A stretch of DNA of 64,000 bases from the NCBI GenBank assembly GCA_026710545.1, contig JAPOQU010000015.1, positions 1-64,000 of the forward strand, written 5' to 3'. Shown here in pieces: positions 35,468 through 44,373 of the stretch. The notes beneath the pieces are model-generated. The model saw only the letters and a list, made by a program, of their open reading frames with translations, did not search any database and was not told where the DNA came from. Each line of letters begins with the position of its first letter. The first letter of the stretch is position 1. Source of the stretch: Gammaproteobacteria bacterium. GTDB taxonomy: Bacteria > Pseudomonadota > Gammaproteobacteria > Eutrophobiales > Eutrophobiaceae. The position numbers were made by a program, and so were the translations under genes.

Positions 35468-36175
35468 TCACCTGCTTTCAGTTACCCAGTAGCGCAACGC
35501 TTCGATATCGTAATCGGCCGGCACAGCTTCCCGTGTCATTGTAAGGCCGGAACAATCATTTTTCGGCATTGCAAGATTTGTGCGCGCGGGATTCGGCAAC
35601 GGCCCTTCCATGTCCCAAAGATACATCATGGCCCTGTAGAAAACGGCAATGTTGCGCGCGGTCGACAAACCGTCTTCCCAGCATTCGCCGTCACCGGGCA
35701 TCGCCGATTCCATTACGATTATGCCGTCGGTACCGGCATCGCAGTAATGACGGACAATCTCAACAAAGGCTTCGGCAGCCGTGACACCGGATACCGAAAA
35801 TTGCTTCTGCAGGGTTGCCGGACCGCTGACCGCAGCCAGCACGATGCCCTCGTTATCCAGTGTGATCCTTAATCGGCGGCATGCCTCCAGGCTCGCCCCC
35901 ACCCTGCCGTTACCGATTATGTGATCAACATCCAGGCCTGCCGTGCCGGCAGAATCAAGTTCCATCCCGCGGGCATCGGCGCACAGCACGCCATCCGCTC
36001 CGATTGCCTGGTGCAGCTCGGACAGGCCGTTGGCCAGGTGGGTCGGATCGGTAAAAAACTCATCCAGCGGTCTTGCCGAAATACGGGCCGCCACTTCGAA
36101 CGCAAAGGGAACGACAAGACGGATATTCCCACCTCTTCCTCCGGCAATAGCGCGAGCGCGTTCTCTGACGTTCAT
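35468..36175 (-). CDS. UroD/methyltransferase-barrel-like protein, short
   Basis: 235 residues resembling the N-terminal two thirds of the uroporphyrinogen decarboxylase / cobamide methyltransferase (MtaA, MtbA) barrel: NVRERARAIAGG, FFTDPTHLANGLSELHQAIGADGVL and VRHYCDAGTDGIIVMES. The family usually has 330-350 residues; here the C-terminus is short and the stop is followed 7 bp later by the cyclodeaminase fragment, so truncation by the same rearrangement is possible. The role is unknown; a one-carbon or methyl-transfer function is only suggested by fold. Confidence 0.55.
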   Translation of the reverse strand: MNVRERARAIAGGRGGNIRLVVPFAFEVAARISARPLDEFFTDPTHLANGLSELHQAIGADGVLCADARGMELDSAGTAGLDVDHIIGNGRVGASLEACRRLRITLDNEGIVLAAVSGPATLQKQFSVSGVTAAEAFVEIVRHYCDAGTDGIIVMESAMPGDGECWEDGLSTARNIAVFYRAMMYLWDMEGPLPNPARTNLAMPKNDCSGLTMTREAVPADYDIEALRYWVTESR

Positions 36176-36339
36176 TGTTGATTATTGCCCGGCATAGGAC
36201 AAATTATCCTAGGTGAGTTAACGGGTCAGGGTCAAGTGGTGAATCCGCTACACAACGGCGGGGTCCGGTAAGCCCGGAACGTCTGGCTCCCTCCCGGATT
36301 ACAGGTTAAGATTAACAGACATCTTGGGGAGAGTAACCG

Positions 36340-36663
36340 TTGGCAGACACGGCAACCGGTAACAGTGATGAGCTTATCCAGTCCATGGAGGATTACCAGC
36401 GCTCCAACGATGAACTGGCCTTTCTGTTCGGCCGGGAAACGGTAGAGCAGGCCGGTCAACTGGATATTGCCGACCTGAACCTGAACGAGGAGATCGTCGC
36501 ATGCATTGCCGGCGGCATCAGGACCCTCAAGGAATTGCAGCACAACCCCCGTGCCCAGGTGAACTTCGTCAACGGCCTGGAGCCCGGCGCACGCCTGCTG
36601 CTTTGTTTGTGGGTGATGGATATGGGGTTGCTGGAAAAAATCCGCAAACGGTCGTATCTATAG
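36340..36663 (+). CDS. Hypothetical protein, 107 aa
   Basis: Not recognised. A small, acidic, helical soluble protein (DELIQSMEDYQRSNDELAFLFGRE, LDIADLNLNEEIVACIAGGI). TTG 36340 is the start because GGGGAGAG lies 7 nt upstream and no other start fits. Its stop overlaps the end of the convergent dehydratase gene by 6 bp. Possibly a structural or adaptor protein; no further claim. Confidence 0.6.
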   Translation: MADTATGNSDELIQSMEDYQRSNDELAFLFGRETVEQAGQLDIADLNLNEEIVACIAGGIRTLKELQHNPRAQVNFVNGLEPGARLLLCLWVMDMGLLEKIRKRSYL

Positions 36664-37629
36664 GCCGGAATAGCCGGCGCAGACCTCCGCCAGCAACTGC
36701 AGGTCGCAGTTGCCCCCCGACAGGATCCCGACAACCGTTTTCCCCTTGAGCCTGTCACGCAGCTTCCAGGCCGCGGCGGTTGACGCGGCGCCGGCCGGTT
36801 CGGCCAGGTTATGGGTGGCCTCCAGCAGCCAGGCCATGGCCTGTTTTAGATCATCGTTGGTTACCAGGACCATGTCGTGGACCAGCCGGCGCATGATCTC
36901 CATTGTCATCTGCGCCGGCACCCGGGTCGCCAGGCCCTCGGCGATGGTGTCGAGCGAATCGTAGCGGACCATCTTCCCGCTCCTGAAGGATTCGGTTACC
37001 GCGGGCGCGCCTGAGGACTGAACCCCGATCACCTGTGTTCCCGGATTGCGTTCTGCCGCGACGATGGCGCTGCCGCAAATGCCGCTGCCCAGGCCGATAG
37101 GGACAATTAACACGTCAGGCGCTGCTTCCTCATCGAATACCTCGTCGGCCATGGTGCCGACCCCGGCGATCAGCAGGGGTTCTTCGGCGGAATGCACATA
37201 ACGCAGCCCTCTCTCTTCCGTCAGCCTCTCACAATGGAGCTTCGCCTCGTCAAAATCCTTGCCATGCTCGATCAGTTCGGCGCCCAGGGCGCGCATGGAC
37301 TGGATTTTCCCCGGATTGCCGTGCTCAGGCAACACCAGGGTACATCTGACGCCGAACTGCCGCGCCGCGTACGCCAGTGACTGCCCGTGGTTGCCGGTGG
37401 TGCAACTGATAATGCCCCGTTGCTTCTGTTCCTCAGGCAGGCGGCTCACCAGGTTGATGCCGCCGCGCACCTTGAACGCCCCGGTGGGCTGGTGGTTCTC
37501 GTGCTTCAACAGGTAACGGAATCCCAGCCGTTCTTTCAGCAATGGCCATTCGTTCAGCAGGGTGGGGCGCAGGTACTCGTATACCTGTTCGCGGGCCTGG
37601 ATTACGTCTTTATAATCAACGGGGAGCAT
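36658..37629 (-). CDS. PLP-dependent threonine/serine dehydratase-type enzyme
   Basis: About 323 residues, fold type II PLP enzyme. The Schiff-base lysine is Lys53 in HQPTGAFKVRGG. The substrate-binding CTTGNHGQSLAYA, the phosphate-binding GLGSGICG and the C-terminal SGGNCD follow. It deaminates threonine or serine to the 2-oxoacid; it lacks the C-terminal ACT regulatory domain of biosynthetic IlvA, pointing to a catabolic enzyme. Start at ATG 37629 gives the usual N-terminus; TTG 37644 is the alternative. Divergent from the MetE-like gene. Confidence 0.86.
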   Translation of the reverse strand: MLPVDYKDVIQAREQVYEYLRPTLLNEWPLLKERLGFRYLLKHENHQPTGAFKVRGGINLVSRLPEEQKQRGIISCTTGNHGQSLAYAARQFGVRCTLVLPEHGNPGKIQSMRALGAELIEHGKDFDEAKLHCERLTEERGLRYVHSAEEPLLIAGVGTMADEVFDEEAAPDVLIVPIGLGSGICGSAIVAAERNPGTQVIGVQSSGAPAVTESFRSGKMVRYDSLDTIAEGLATRVPAQMTMEIMRRLVHDMVLVTNDDLKQAMAWLLEATHNLAEPAGAASTAAAWKLRDRLKGKTVVGILSGGNCDLQLLAEVCAGYSGL

Positions 37630-37689
37630 TCGGTCGATAAGCAAATAAAAGAGTGTTAGTCTTTGTATGTAACACGAGAGGATAACAAC

Positions 37690-38793
37690 ATGTCAAGAGT
37701 AGATGGTTCGGTTTTACTGGTAGGTAGTATCCCGGGATCAGACGCACAAGAGGCAATGCGGTTGTGCGCGCGGGAACTGGGAGACAGGTTGAGCTTTGTG
37801 CCCGATGGGGAAACCGGCTTCAGAAAAATCTGGATCAACTTTCTTGCCGCTACTCGCTACGCTCCCAATGATGCCCTGGAGACGGTCAACCAGCCCGAAC
37901 CGGTGAACCCGGATGACCCGGAAGAATGGCGGGAGGCGAGCGATTACTGGGTTCCGAAGGGCTATCACGATCACTGGCAATTCAGGATCAAGGATAACAG
38001 GCAGGTTTATTTTGAGCATTTAGGCTATGCGCAGGAAGCTGTTGCTTCCTACCAGGTATTCAAACAACTGCAGGCAGAGGGTCTCATTTCCGCCCGTCAA
38101 CGGTTTATGGTGGCCATGCCCATGTGTGAATCCGCGGTGCGCCCGTTCCTGGGCAAGGCGGGGGAGCATGACTATGAGCAGATTTCCGGCGCCTACACCG
38201 AAGCCATGTCACGGGAAATAGCGAAGATGCTGGAAGTAATCCCGGCCGGTGACTTGGTAATACAGTGGGATATCTGCATGGAAATGCTCGCGGTTGACGT
38301 AAATGATGACCACTCGGTACTGTTTCCCTGGAAACCCCGGGGCGAGGCTCTGGGGCGTTATGCCAAAAACGTCAAAACGTTCTCGGAATTTGTACCCGGG
38401 GAGACCTTGCTGGGGCTGCATTTCTGTTACGGTGACCTGGGCCACAGGCATTTCATCGAACCCCGCAACCTGGCAAATGCGACGCGCATCGCAACAGCAT
38501 CGGTTCAGGCTATCGGGCGCACCATTGATTTCTGCCATATCCCGGTTCCCAGGGACCGCCATGACGATGCCTATTTTGCGCCGTTGGCAGATTGGCCGGA
38601 CAACACGGGCAAGCTGTTCCTGGGCCTGGTGCACCATACCGGCGGTGTGGATGGCACAAAGCGCAGGCTGGCGACCGCTAAACGCCATATGGACAACTTC
38701 GGTATTGCAACGGAGTGCGGTTTCGGTCGCCGACCCAAAGAGACATTACCCGAACTGATGCGTATACACCGTGAGATAGCCGAACTGCTGTGA
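37690..38793 (+). CDS. MetE/UroD-like barrel protein (cobalamin-independent methionine synthase superfamily)
   Basis: A 367-residue protein. The C-terminal IATECGFGRRPKETLPELMRIHREI is the signature of short MetE-related proteins, where the Cys in ECGFGRR is a zinc-ligand position. LGLHFCYGDLGH supplies a His-x-Cys-type motif. Such stand-alone proteins may transfer methyl groups or degrade thio/aromatic compounds; the exact reaction is unknown. ATG 37690 has GAGGAT upstream; an in-frame codon at 37663 lacks one. Its neighbours are amino-acid catabolic enzymes. Confidence 0.7.
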   Translation: MSRVDGSVLLVGSIPGSDAQEAMRLCARELGDRLSFVPDGETGFRKIWINFLAATRYAPNDALETVNQPEPVNPDDPEEWREASDYWVPKGYHDHWQFRIKDNRQVYFEHLGYAQEAVASYQVFKQLQAEGLISARQRFMVAMPMCESAVRPFLGKAGEHDYEQISGAYTEAMSREIAKMLEVIPAGDLVIQWDICMEMLAVDVNDDHSVLFPWKPRGEALGRYAKNVKTFSEFVPGETLLGLHFCYGDLGHRHFIEPRNLANATRIATASVQAIGRTIDFCHIPVPRDRHDDAYFAPLADWPDNTGKLFLGLVHHTGGVDGTKRRLATAKRHMDNFGIATECGFGRRPKETLPELMRIHREIAELL

Positions 38794-38860
38794 CTGCGCC
38801 CCTGCAGCCGGGCCGGGTCGAAGGAGTGCAGTAATTGCAGCAACAGCGCCGCCCCCTCAT

Positions 38861-38887
38861 CGTTCCTGCGAAAGCGGGACGCCAGTG
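38861..38887. repeat. Dispersed hairpin repeat (REP-like), copy 3
   Basis: CGTTCCTGCGAAAGCGGGAC followed by GCCAGTG, a diverged copy of the units at 3754 and 21854. It lies in the 180-bp gap before the DauA-like gene, where nothing else is seen. Confidence 0.45.
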
Positions 38888-38976
38888 TTCATTTATTACT
38901 TTTATCCGTGTTCTCTGCGCCTTCTATGGCTATAATCCTCATCCACTGAATTCCGAGGGTAATTTCCTGGGCTGAC

Positions 38977-40095
38977 ATGACAGCAACCACGGACATCATA
39001 GTCATCGGCGGGGGTATCGCCGGGGTTTCTGCCGCTTCCGAGCTGGCGGCGACGGCGCGTGTTACCGTCCTGGAGCGAGAGCCCCAGCCCGGTTACCACG
39101 CTACCGGCCGCTCTGCCGCATTCTTCGTGATCTCCTACGGCAATGCCGCGGTGCGTGCGGTAACGGCCGCGAGCGAGCCGTTTTACCGTTCACCGCCGCA
39201 GGGGTTCACCGATATCCCGTTGATACGGCCCCGGCCCTGTATCTTCTTCGGCCGGCCGGACCAGCGCGAGGCGTTGCTGTCGCTGCACGCTGAAGTTCCA
39301 TCCCTGCAGAGACTGGCCCCTGAACAGGTACGAAAGGAGGTCCCCATCATGCTGCCTGACTACCTGGAAGGTGGTCTCATGGACGAGACCGGCGGCGACC
39401 TGGACGTGGATGCCATCCTGCAGGGCTTTCTGCGGCGCCTGCGCAGCCGCGGCGGGAAACTGTACACGCAGCGTGAGGTACAGGGTATATCCCGCAGTGG
39501 TGGATTGTGGCGGGTCACCGGCGGCGATGAAACGTTCGCCGCGCCGGTGCTGGTCAATGCGGCCGGCGCCTGGGTGGATGAGATTGCGGGACTGGCGGGA
39601 CTGGCGCCGCTGGGTCTGCAACCCAAACGGCGCACGGCCATGCTGCTCGACGCACCGGAAGGCCGGGATATCAGCGACTGGCCCCTGATGGTCAACGTGG
39701 AGGAGGAGTTCTATTTCAAACCGGATGCCGGCGCCTTGCTGTTATCCCCAGCCGACGAAACGCCCAGTCCTCCCTGTGACGCCCAGCCCGAGGAACTGGA
39801 CGTCGCCCTGGCGGTGGACCGGTTCGAGACGGCGACAGGTCGCGAGGTGTCCCGGGTTAACCACCGCTGGGCAGGTCTGCGCACCTTTGCGCCGGACAAG
39901 ACCTTTGTCGTCGGTTTCGACCCCCGCACGGAGGGTTTTTTCTGGCTGGCGGGGCAGGGCGGCTACGGCGTGCAAACCTCTCCCGGCATGGCGCGGTTGG
40001 CAGCGTCCCTGGTCACGGGGTCGTCACCCCTGGAACAGGCCGGGATCGGGGAGAACCTGGTTAACCGGTTGTCTCCCGCCCGGTTGCTGAAGTGA
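38977..40095 (+). CDS. FAD-dependent D-amino-acid dehydrogenase, DauA-like
   Basis: 372 residues of the DAO/DadA flavoprotein fold. The N-terminal FAD loop is VIGGGIAGVSAASELAA, then LEREPQPGYHATGRSAAFF. VLVNAAGAWVDEIAGLAG, GLQPKRRTAMLLDAPEG and the C-terminal GQGGYGVQTSPGMARLAA closely follow the pattern of Pseudomonas catabolic D-arginine dehydrogenase DauA. It would oxidise D-amino acids to 2-oxoacids at the expense of a quinone or dye acceptor. DauB belongs to the cyclodeaminase family encoded at 31911, but the genes are not adjacent. Substrate preference is not certain. Confidence 0.85.
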   Translation: MTATTDIIVIGGGIAGVSAASELAATARVTVLEREPQPGYHATGRSAAFFVISYGNAAVRAVTAASEPFYRSPPQGFTDIPLIRPRPCIFFGRPDQREALLSLHAEVPSLQRLAPEQVRKEVPIMLPDYLEGGLMDETGGDLDVDAILQGFLRRLRSRGGKLYTQREVQGISRSGGLWRVTGGDETFAAPVLVNAAGAWVDEIAGLAGLAPLGLQPKRRTAMLLDAPEGRDISDWPLMVNVEEEFYFKPDAGALLLSPADETPSPPCDAQPEELDVALAVDRFETATGREVSRVNHRWAGLRTFAPDKTFVVGFDPRTEGFFWLAGQGGYGVQTSPGMARLAASLVTGSSPLEQAGIGENLVNRLSPARLLK

Positions 40096-40110
40096 GATGG
40101 GTAAGCCGGA

Positions 40111-41229
40111 TCAGTGTTTCGTATTCAGGCATTCAATATTGCGCTTAATCAGCGACTCAATGGCGCGTAATTGCTTTTTTTCATCCCTGGTCACGAAAGA
40201 AATAGCCTGACCGCTGGCGCCCGCCCGGCCGGTACGGCCGATACGGTGTATATAATCTCCCGGTGCGTGGGGCAGGTCATAATTGACGACTACAGGCAGT
40301 AACTCGATATCGATGCCGCGTGCGGCGATGTCTGTGGCGACCAGCACCTGTATCTTGTTCTTTTTGAAGTTATCCAGCACCCTGGTGCGTTGCGCCTGAG
40401 TTTTATTGCTGTGAATTGCAGAGGCGGAGATTGAATTCTTGCCCAGCCGTTTTACCAGCTTGTCTGCGCCATGCTTGGTGCGGGCAAAAACCAGCACCTG
40501 CTCGTGAGTGTCCTGCACAAGATCACACAACAGCCTGGCTTTGCGTTCCTTCTCGACCCAGTACAGTTTCTGTGAGATTGCCTCGACAGTCAAGTTGCGG
40601 GGGGACACGTCTATTTCTATCGGGTTTTTGCAAATCGTGCCCGCGAGTTGGCGAATTTCCCTGGAGAATGTCGCTGAAAACATCAGGTTCTGTCTGCGCT
40701 GTGGAATAAGTTTCAGAATCCTGCGTATGTCCGTGATAAAGCCCATGTCCAGCATCCGGTCGGCCTCGTCCAGTACCAGCAATTCCAGATCGTCGAAGCG
40801 GACGGCTTTCTGTTGATAAAGGTCCAGCAGGCGTCCCGGTGTTGCCACCAGCAGGTCGACCCCGCGTCGAAGCGCGCGCAGTTGCGGAGTAATGTTTACT
40901 CCGCCGAACACCACCGCTGACGTGAGTCGTTCGTTCTTGCCGTAAGTCAGGATACTCTGGTGTACCTGGGCCGCCAGTTCCCGTGTCGGCGTCAGGATCA
41001 GCGCCCGCGCCCGCCCGGGCTTGGCCCTGGCATTGGCGCCTAATTGTTGCAGCATGGGAAGCACAAACCCGGCAGTCTTGCCGGTGCCGGTCTGGGCGGC
41101 CGCCATCACGTCGCCGCCGGATAGAACGGCAGGTATCGCCTGGGCCTGAATAGGGGTTGGAGTTGTATAGCCTGTGTGCGCAACCGAGCGCAACAGGGAA
41201 TCGGATAGTCCGAGTGTCGTAAAAGTCAT
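40111..41229 (-). CDS. rhlE: DEAD-box ATP-dependent RNA helicase, RhlE type
   Basis: A 372-residue minimal helicase with all motifs: GYTTPTPIQAQAIP (Q), AAQTGTGKT (I), PTRELA (Ia), ATPGRLLDL (Ib), DEAD, SAT, VLVFARTKHGADKL (IV), VATDIAARGID (V) and HRIGRTGRAG (VI). It unwinds RNA duplexes in ribosome assembly and cold adaptation. The C-terminus is short, without the basic tail of longer RhlE proteins. ATG 41229. A leader with two stable hairpins lies 100-130 bp upstream. Confidence 0.93.
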   Translation of the reverse strand: MTFTTLGLSDSLLRSVAHTGYTTPTPIQAQAIPAVLSGGDVMAAAQTGTGKTAGFVLPMLQQLGANARAKPGRARALILTPTRELAAQVHQSILTYGKNERLTSAVVFGGVNITPQLRALRRGVDLLVATPGRLLDLYQQKAVRFDDLELLVLDEADRMLDMGFITDIRRILKLIPQRRQNLMFSATFSREIRQLAGTICKNPIEIDVSPRNLTVEAISQKLYWVEKERKARLLCDLVQDTHEQVLVFARTKHGADKLVKRLGKNSISASAIHSNKTQAQRTRVLDNFKKNKIQVLVATDIAARGIDIELLPVVVNYDLPHAPGDYIHRIGRTGRAGASGQAISFVTRDEKKQLRAIESLIKRNIECLNTKH

Positions 41230-41329
41230 ATGTATCTCTATAAAAAATTATTTTGCAGGCATGCACAGCCTGTCGACTCCGGGATTAGCGAAGCGATTGG
41301 CGGTGAATGACCAATGTATGTGTTCCCCG

Positions 41330-41361
41330 GACGCATGGCGTCTGGTTGCACGGGCGTGCAA
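41330..41361 (-). promoter_or_regulatory. Two tandem hairpins in the rhlE upstream region
   Basis: GACGC-ATG-GCGTC (41330-41342) and TTGCAC-GGGC-GTGCAA (41346-41361). They could be leader structures of the rhlE message, as long structured leaders are common for DEAD-box cold-shock genes, or remnants of a repeat. The rest of 41230-41651 shows no gene. Confidence 0.35.
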
Positions 41362-41651
41362 TCGATAGATAATGTTCGGAGTTCGAAACCGCGCTTAGAC
41401 GGGTGACAAAAGCAGAAAAAAGACCTATAGCTAAAGATAATGCACTTGCAACGAGGTATTACTCAAGCTGCAACAACGGACTATATCATGAAATTAAATT
41501 AATTGCTTAGATAAAATAGCGGCAGTCCTGAACGGCAAGTTTTTGATTTCAGAACTTGTCCCGTTCTATGAACTCTCTTACCTTGATTAATGACTATATT
41601 CAGTCCATATTGAGTCATACTGACGCTGACGACTTTGTAAGAGTACCCACA

Positions 41652-41930
41652 ATGAAATTATCCTTGCAAATAAAACCAATCAGTTATCTCAAGGCTCATG
41701 CCGCTGATATCGTGCGTCAACTGAGTGAGCAGAAACAACCCCTGATCATTACCCAAAACGGTGAAGCCAAAATCGTGGTTCAGGACATCAAGAGCTACGA
41801 GGAGAATGAAGAGACGCTTGCATTGCTCAAGATTCTTGCCCTTGGCAATAATCAGATTGAACTGGGAAATGTCACTCCTGCCAAATCGGTGCACGAACAT
41901 ATTCGCCTTCGACGTAAACGGAAATCGTAA
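41652..41930 (+). CDS. Phd/YefM-type antitoxin with damaged toxin partner
   Basis: A 92-residue antitoxin: PISYLKAHAADIVRQLSEQK, QPLIITQNGEAKIVVQDIKSYEE is the Phd/YefM DNA-binding fold, and the C-terminal tail would bind the toxin. ATG 41652 starts the homologous part; a TTG at 41556 would add an unrelated N-terminus. The stop TAA overlaps the start of the next gene, the usual antitoxin-toxin coupling. Since the toxin is truncated, this is now effectively a solitary antitoxin. Confidence 0.85.
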   Translation: MKLSLQIKPISYLKAHAADIVRQLSEQKQPLIITQNGEAKIVVQDIKSYEENEETLALLKILALGNNQIELGNVTPAKSVHEHIRLRRKRKS

Positions 41931-42049
41931 TGTACGAGGTCTACCTGGCCGACTATGCACTGCGAGACCTTAGAGTTCATGTTTATTTGATCGCCGACGG
42001 ACGCAGAGATATGCAAACCCTGTTAAGCAGGCGCCTGCTGGGCGCTTAA
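41930..42049 (+). pseudogene. Internally deleted ParE/RelE-type toxin
   Basis: A 39-codon in-frame remnant: the N-terminus MYEVYLADYALRDL is joined directly to the C-terminus RVHVYLIADGRRDMQTLLSRRLLGA. Full-length relatives have about 100 residues, so roughly 60 central residues are missing without a frameshift. The fold core is lost, so it is presumably inactive. Confidence 0.8.
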
Positions 42050-42097
42050 ACGGCTACTCTCATGTTACCGGCCGATGACCAGGTTGAGGAATGTAGG

Positions 42098-44254
42098 GTG
42101 AATTACCCGTATCATTTTCTGTTCCTGCTGTTTATATCCGCATTATTTGCCCCGAGCCATGCCAATGAACCGCAACTCCATATCCAGAGAACGGGTAATC
42201 CGCCGGTAATCGACGGTGTGTTGGATGACGAAGCCTGGAAAGATGCGACCCGGGTCACGGAGTTTTTTCAAAGTGTTCCGGTTGAAGGCGCGCCGGTCAG
42301 CGAGGCGACGGAAGCTTACCTCACCTACGACAGCAACATGCTCTACGTGGGGGCGCGCTTGTACGATCGGAATCCCGACGCGATTGTGGCCAGGGAGATG
42401 CGGGAGGATGAGGTGACGATCAGCGATGATATCTTTACCGTTGCCGTCGACAGCATGCTGGACCGGAAAAATGCGTTTGCGTTCTATATAAACGCCCTGG
42501 GTACGAAAGGCGATGCCCGCATCGAGAACAATCTCACACTCCGTGGCGAGTGGGACGGCATCTGGTACGGCGCCGCCACGCGTGATGAAAAGGGCTGGAT
42601 CGCCGAGTTCGCCATCCCCTTCAAGACACTGTCCCTGGACGCCGATGCGCCGGCCTGGGGGCTGGAACTGGAGCGCCATATCAAGCGCCGTAACGAATTC
42701 GCGACGTGGGCCAATCATGACCAGGACAAGGGCTTCGGCTACGTGGCCGCCTACGGAGACCTGCTGGGCCTGGAAGACCTCGACCAGGGAAGGGGCCTGG
42801 ACATAAAACCCCAGGCGGCGGGCCGGTACCGCAAGCGGTATGACAACGGCGACGAGGATTTCACGATAAAACCGGGCGTGGAAGTGATATACAAACTGAC
42901 GCCCTCGTTGAACGGATCACTTATCATCAACCCGGATTTTTCCAATACCGTTGTGGATGATATCAAGACCAACCTCACCCGGTTTGACCTGTTTTTCCCG
43001 GAGCAGCGGGATATTTTTGTGCGGGATGCGGACGTCTTCGAGTTTGGCGGGCTAAAGGACGTGAACGGCATTCCCTTCTTTTCAAGGCGTATCGGACTGC
43101 CCTTTGACCGGGAAAACCCCGAGCCGCTCGATATCGACATCGGCGCCAAGCTGAGCGGCCGGCTCGGGCGTTATAGCATGGGTCTGCTGAATACGCAGAT
43201 GGGTTCCGGACAGGGGATCGGTTCGAAAAACCTGTCCGTCGCCAGGCTTGCCATGGACGTCCAGGAGGAATCCAGGGCCGGCGCCATGATGACTTACGGC
43301 AACCCCACGGGCAGCGACGACAACGGCGTCGCCGGGGTCGATTACCGCTATCGCAACAGCAACCTGTTCGGTTCGCAGGTGTTCGTGGCCGATGCCTATG
43401 CCATGAAGTCTTTCAGTGAAGGTATCGACAACGATGACTTGTCGTACGGCCTGACGCTGGAATTCCCCAACGACCGCTGGAATGTCAAGGCAAAATACCA
43501 GGAGATCCAGGAGAACTTCAATCCGGCGCTCGGTTTCGTCAATCGCTCCGGCATCAGGCTGTACGAGGGCGATTTGCGTTACCGGATCAGGCCGAAAAAC
43601 AACCGCTTGCTCAGGACCGTCAACTGGGGTTTTATGTCATCGTTCAAGACCACAACGGATAACAAGCTTGAGAGCGGCCGGGTTTATATGCGGGTATTTG
43701 ACTTGGAGAGTCATGACGGCGATCAGCTTCAACTCTGGGGGAACTGGCAGCGCGAAACCTTGTTTGACCCCTTTGAAATCCAACCCGGCGTGATCATTCC
43801 CACGGGTGACTACGATTTCTACTATGGATGGACCAAGCTGACCACGTCGGCTCACCGGCCTGTTTCCGTTGAAGTAAAGGCTAAATTCGGCGAATTCTAT
43901 AATGGTGATCTCATTGACGTGCAGACATTATTGCGCTGGCGGCCGTCGCCTAATTTTTTCATCACCCTGGAACGCCATGTCTTCGACGTCGACCTGCCGG
44001 CAGGTGATTTCGAGTTTGAGATCAACCGCGCCCGCTTCAATATCAACTTCACGCCGACCTTGTCCTGGATCAATTACCTGCAGCAGGAGTCCGAGACCCA
44101 TTTCATGACGCTGCAGAGCCAGTTGCGCTGGATTATTGTACCGGGCAATGAACTGACAGTGACGCTCAACCACGACTGGGCCAGGGACAACGGCTCATAC
44201 AAGCGCACCGAGGCTGATTTATTTGCGCGGCTGGTGTGGACGCACCGGTTTTAG
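42098..44254 (+). CDS. Secreted CBM9-like / DUF5916-type beta-barrel protein
   Basis: 718 residues from GTG 42098 (GAGG upstream), starting with a signal peptide (NYPYHFLFLLFISALFAPSHA). Residues ~20-200 form a carbohydrate-binding family-9/DOMON-like domain (GNPPVIDGVLDDEAWKDAT, AYLTYDSNMLYVGARLYD). The rest is the DUF5916-type region with LFFPEQRDIF and many alternating aromatic strands ending in FARLVWTHRF, typical of an outer-membrane barrel. It probably sits in the outer membrane and handles a polymer or ligand; function unproven. Stands alone, so regulation is unclear. Confidence 0.78.
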   Translation: MNYPYHFLFLLFISALFAPSHANEPQLHIQRTGNPPVIDGVLDDEAWKDATRVTEFFQSVPVEGAPVSEATEAYLTYDSNMLYVGARLYDRNPDAIVAREMREDEVTISDDIFTVAVDSMLDRKNAFAFYINALGTKGDARIENNLTLRGEWDGIWYGAATRDEKGWIAEFAIPFKTLSLDADAPAWGLELERHIKRRNEFATWANHDQDKGFGYVAAYGDLLGLEDLDQGRGLDIKPQAAGRYRKRYDNGDEDFTIKPGVEVIYKLTPSLNGSLIINPDFSNTVVDDIKTNLTRFDLFFPEQRDIFVRDADVFEFGGLKDVNGIPFFSRRIGLPFDRENPEPLDIDIGAKLSGRLGRYSMGLLNTQMGSGQGIGSKNLSVARLAMDVQEESRAGAMMTYGNPTGSDDNGVAGVDYRYRNSNLFGSQVFVADAYAMKSFSEGIDNDDLSYGLTLEFPNDRWNVKAKYQEIQENFNPALGFVNRSGIRLYEGDLRYRIRPKNNRLLRTVNWGFMSSFKTTTDNKLESGRVYMRVFDLESHDGDQLQLWGNWQRETLFDPFEIQPGVIIPTGDYDFYYGWTKLTTSAHRPVSVEVKAKFGEFYNGDLIDVQTLLRWRPSPNFFITLERHVFDVDLPAGDFEFEINRARFNINFTPTLSWINYLQQESETHFMTLQSQLRWIIVPGNELTVTLNHDWARDNGSYKRTEADLFARLVWTHRF

Positions 44255-44373
44255 AAACCTGGTCGTCCTCCTTTCAGTAGCTGGCATGCAGTGAAAACTG
44301 GAGGCGAAACTCACCTGGAGCTGACGAGCGGTGTAGCGGGTCCATGGAGCAGGCCGCCGAATCATGCGGCAGG

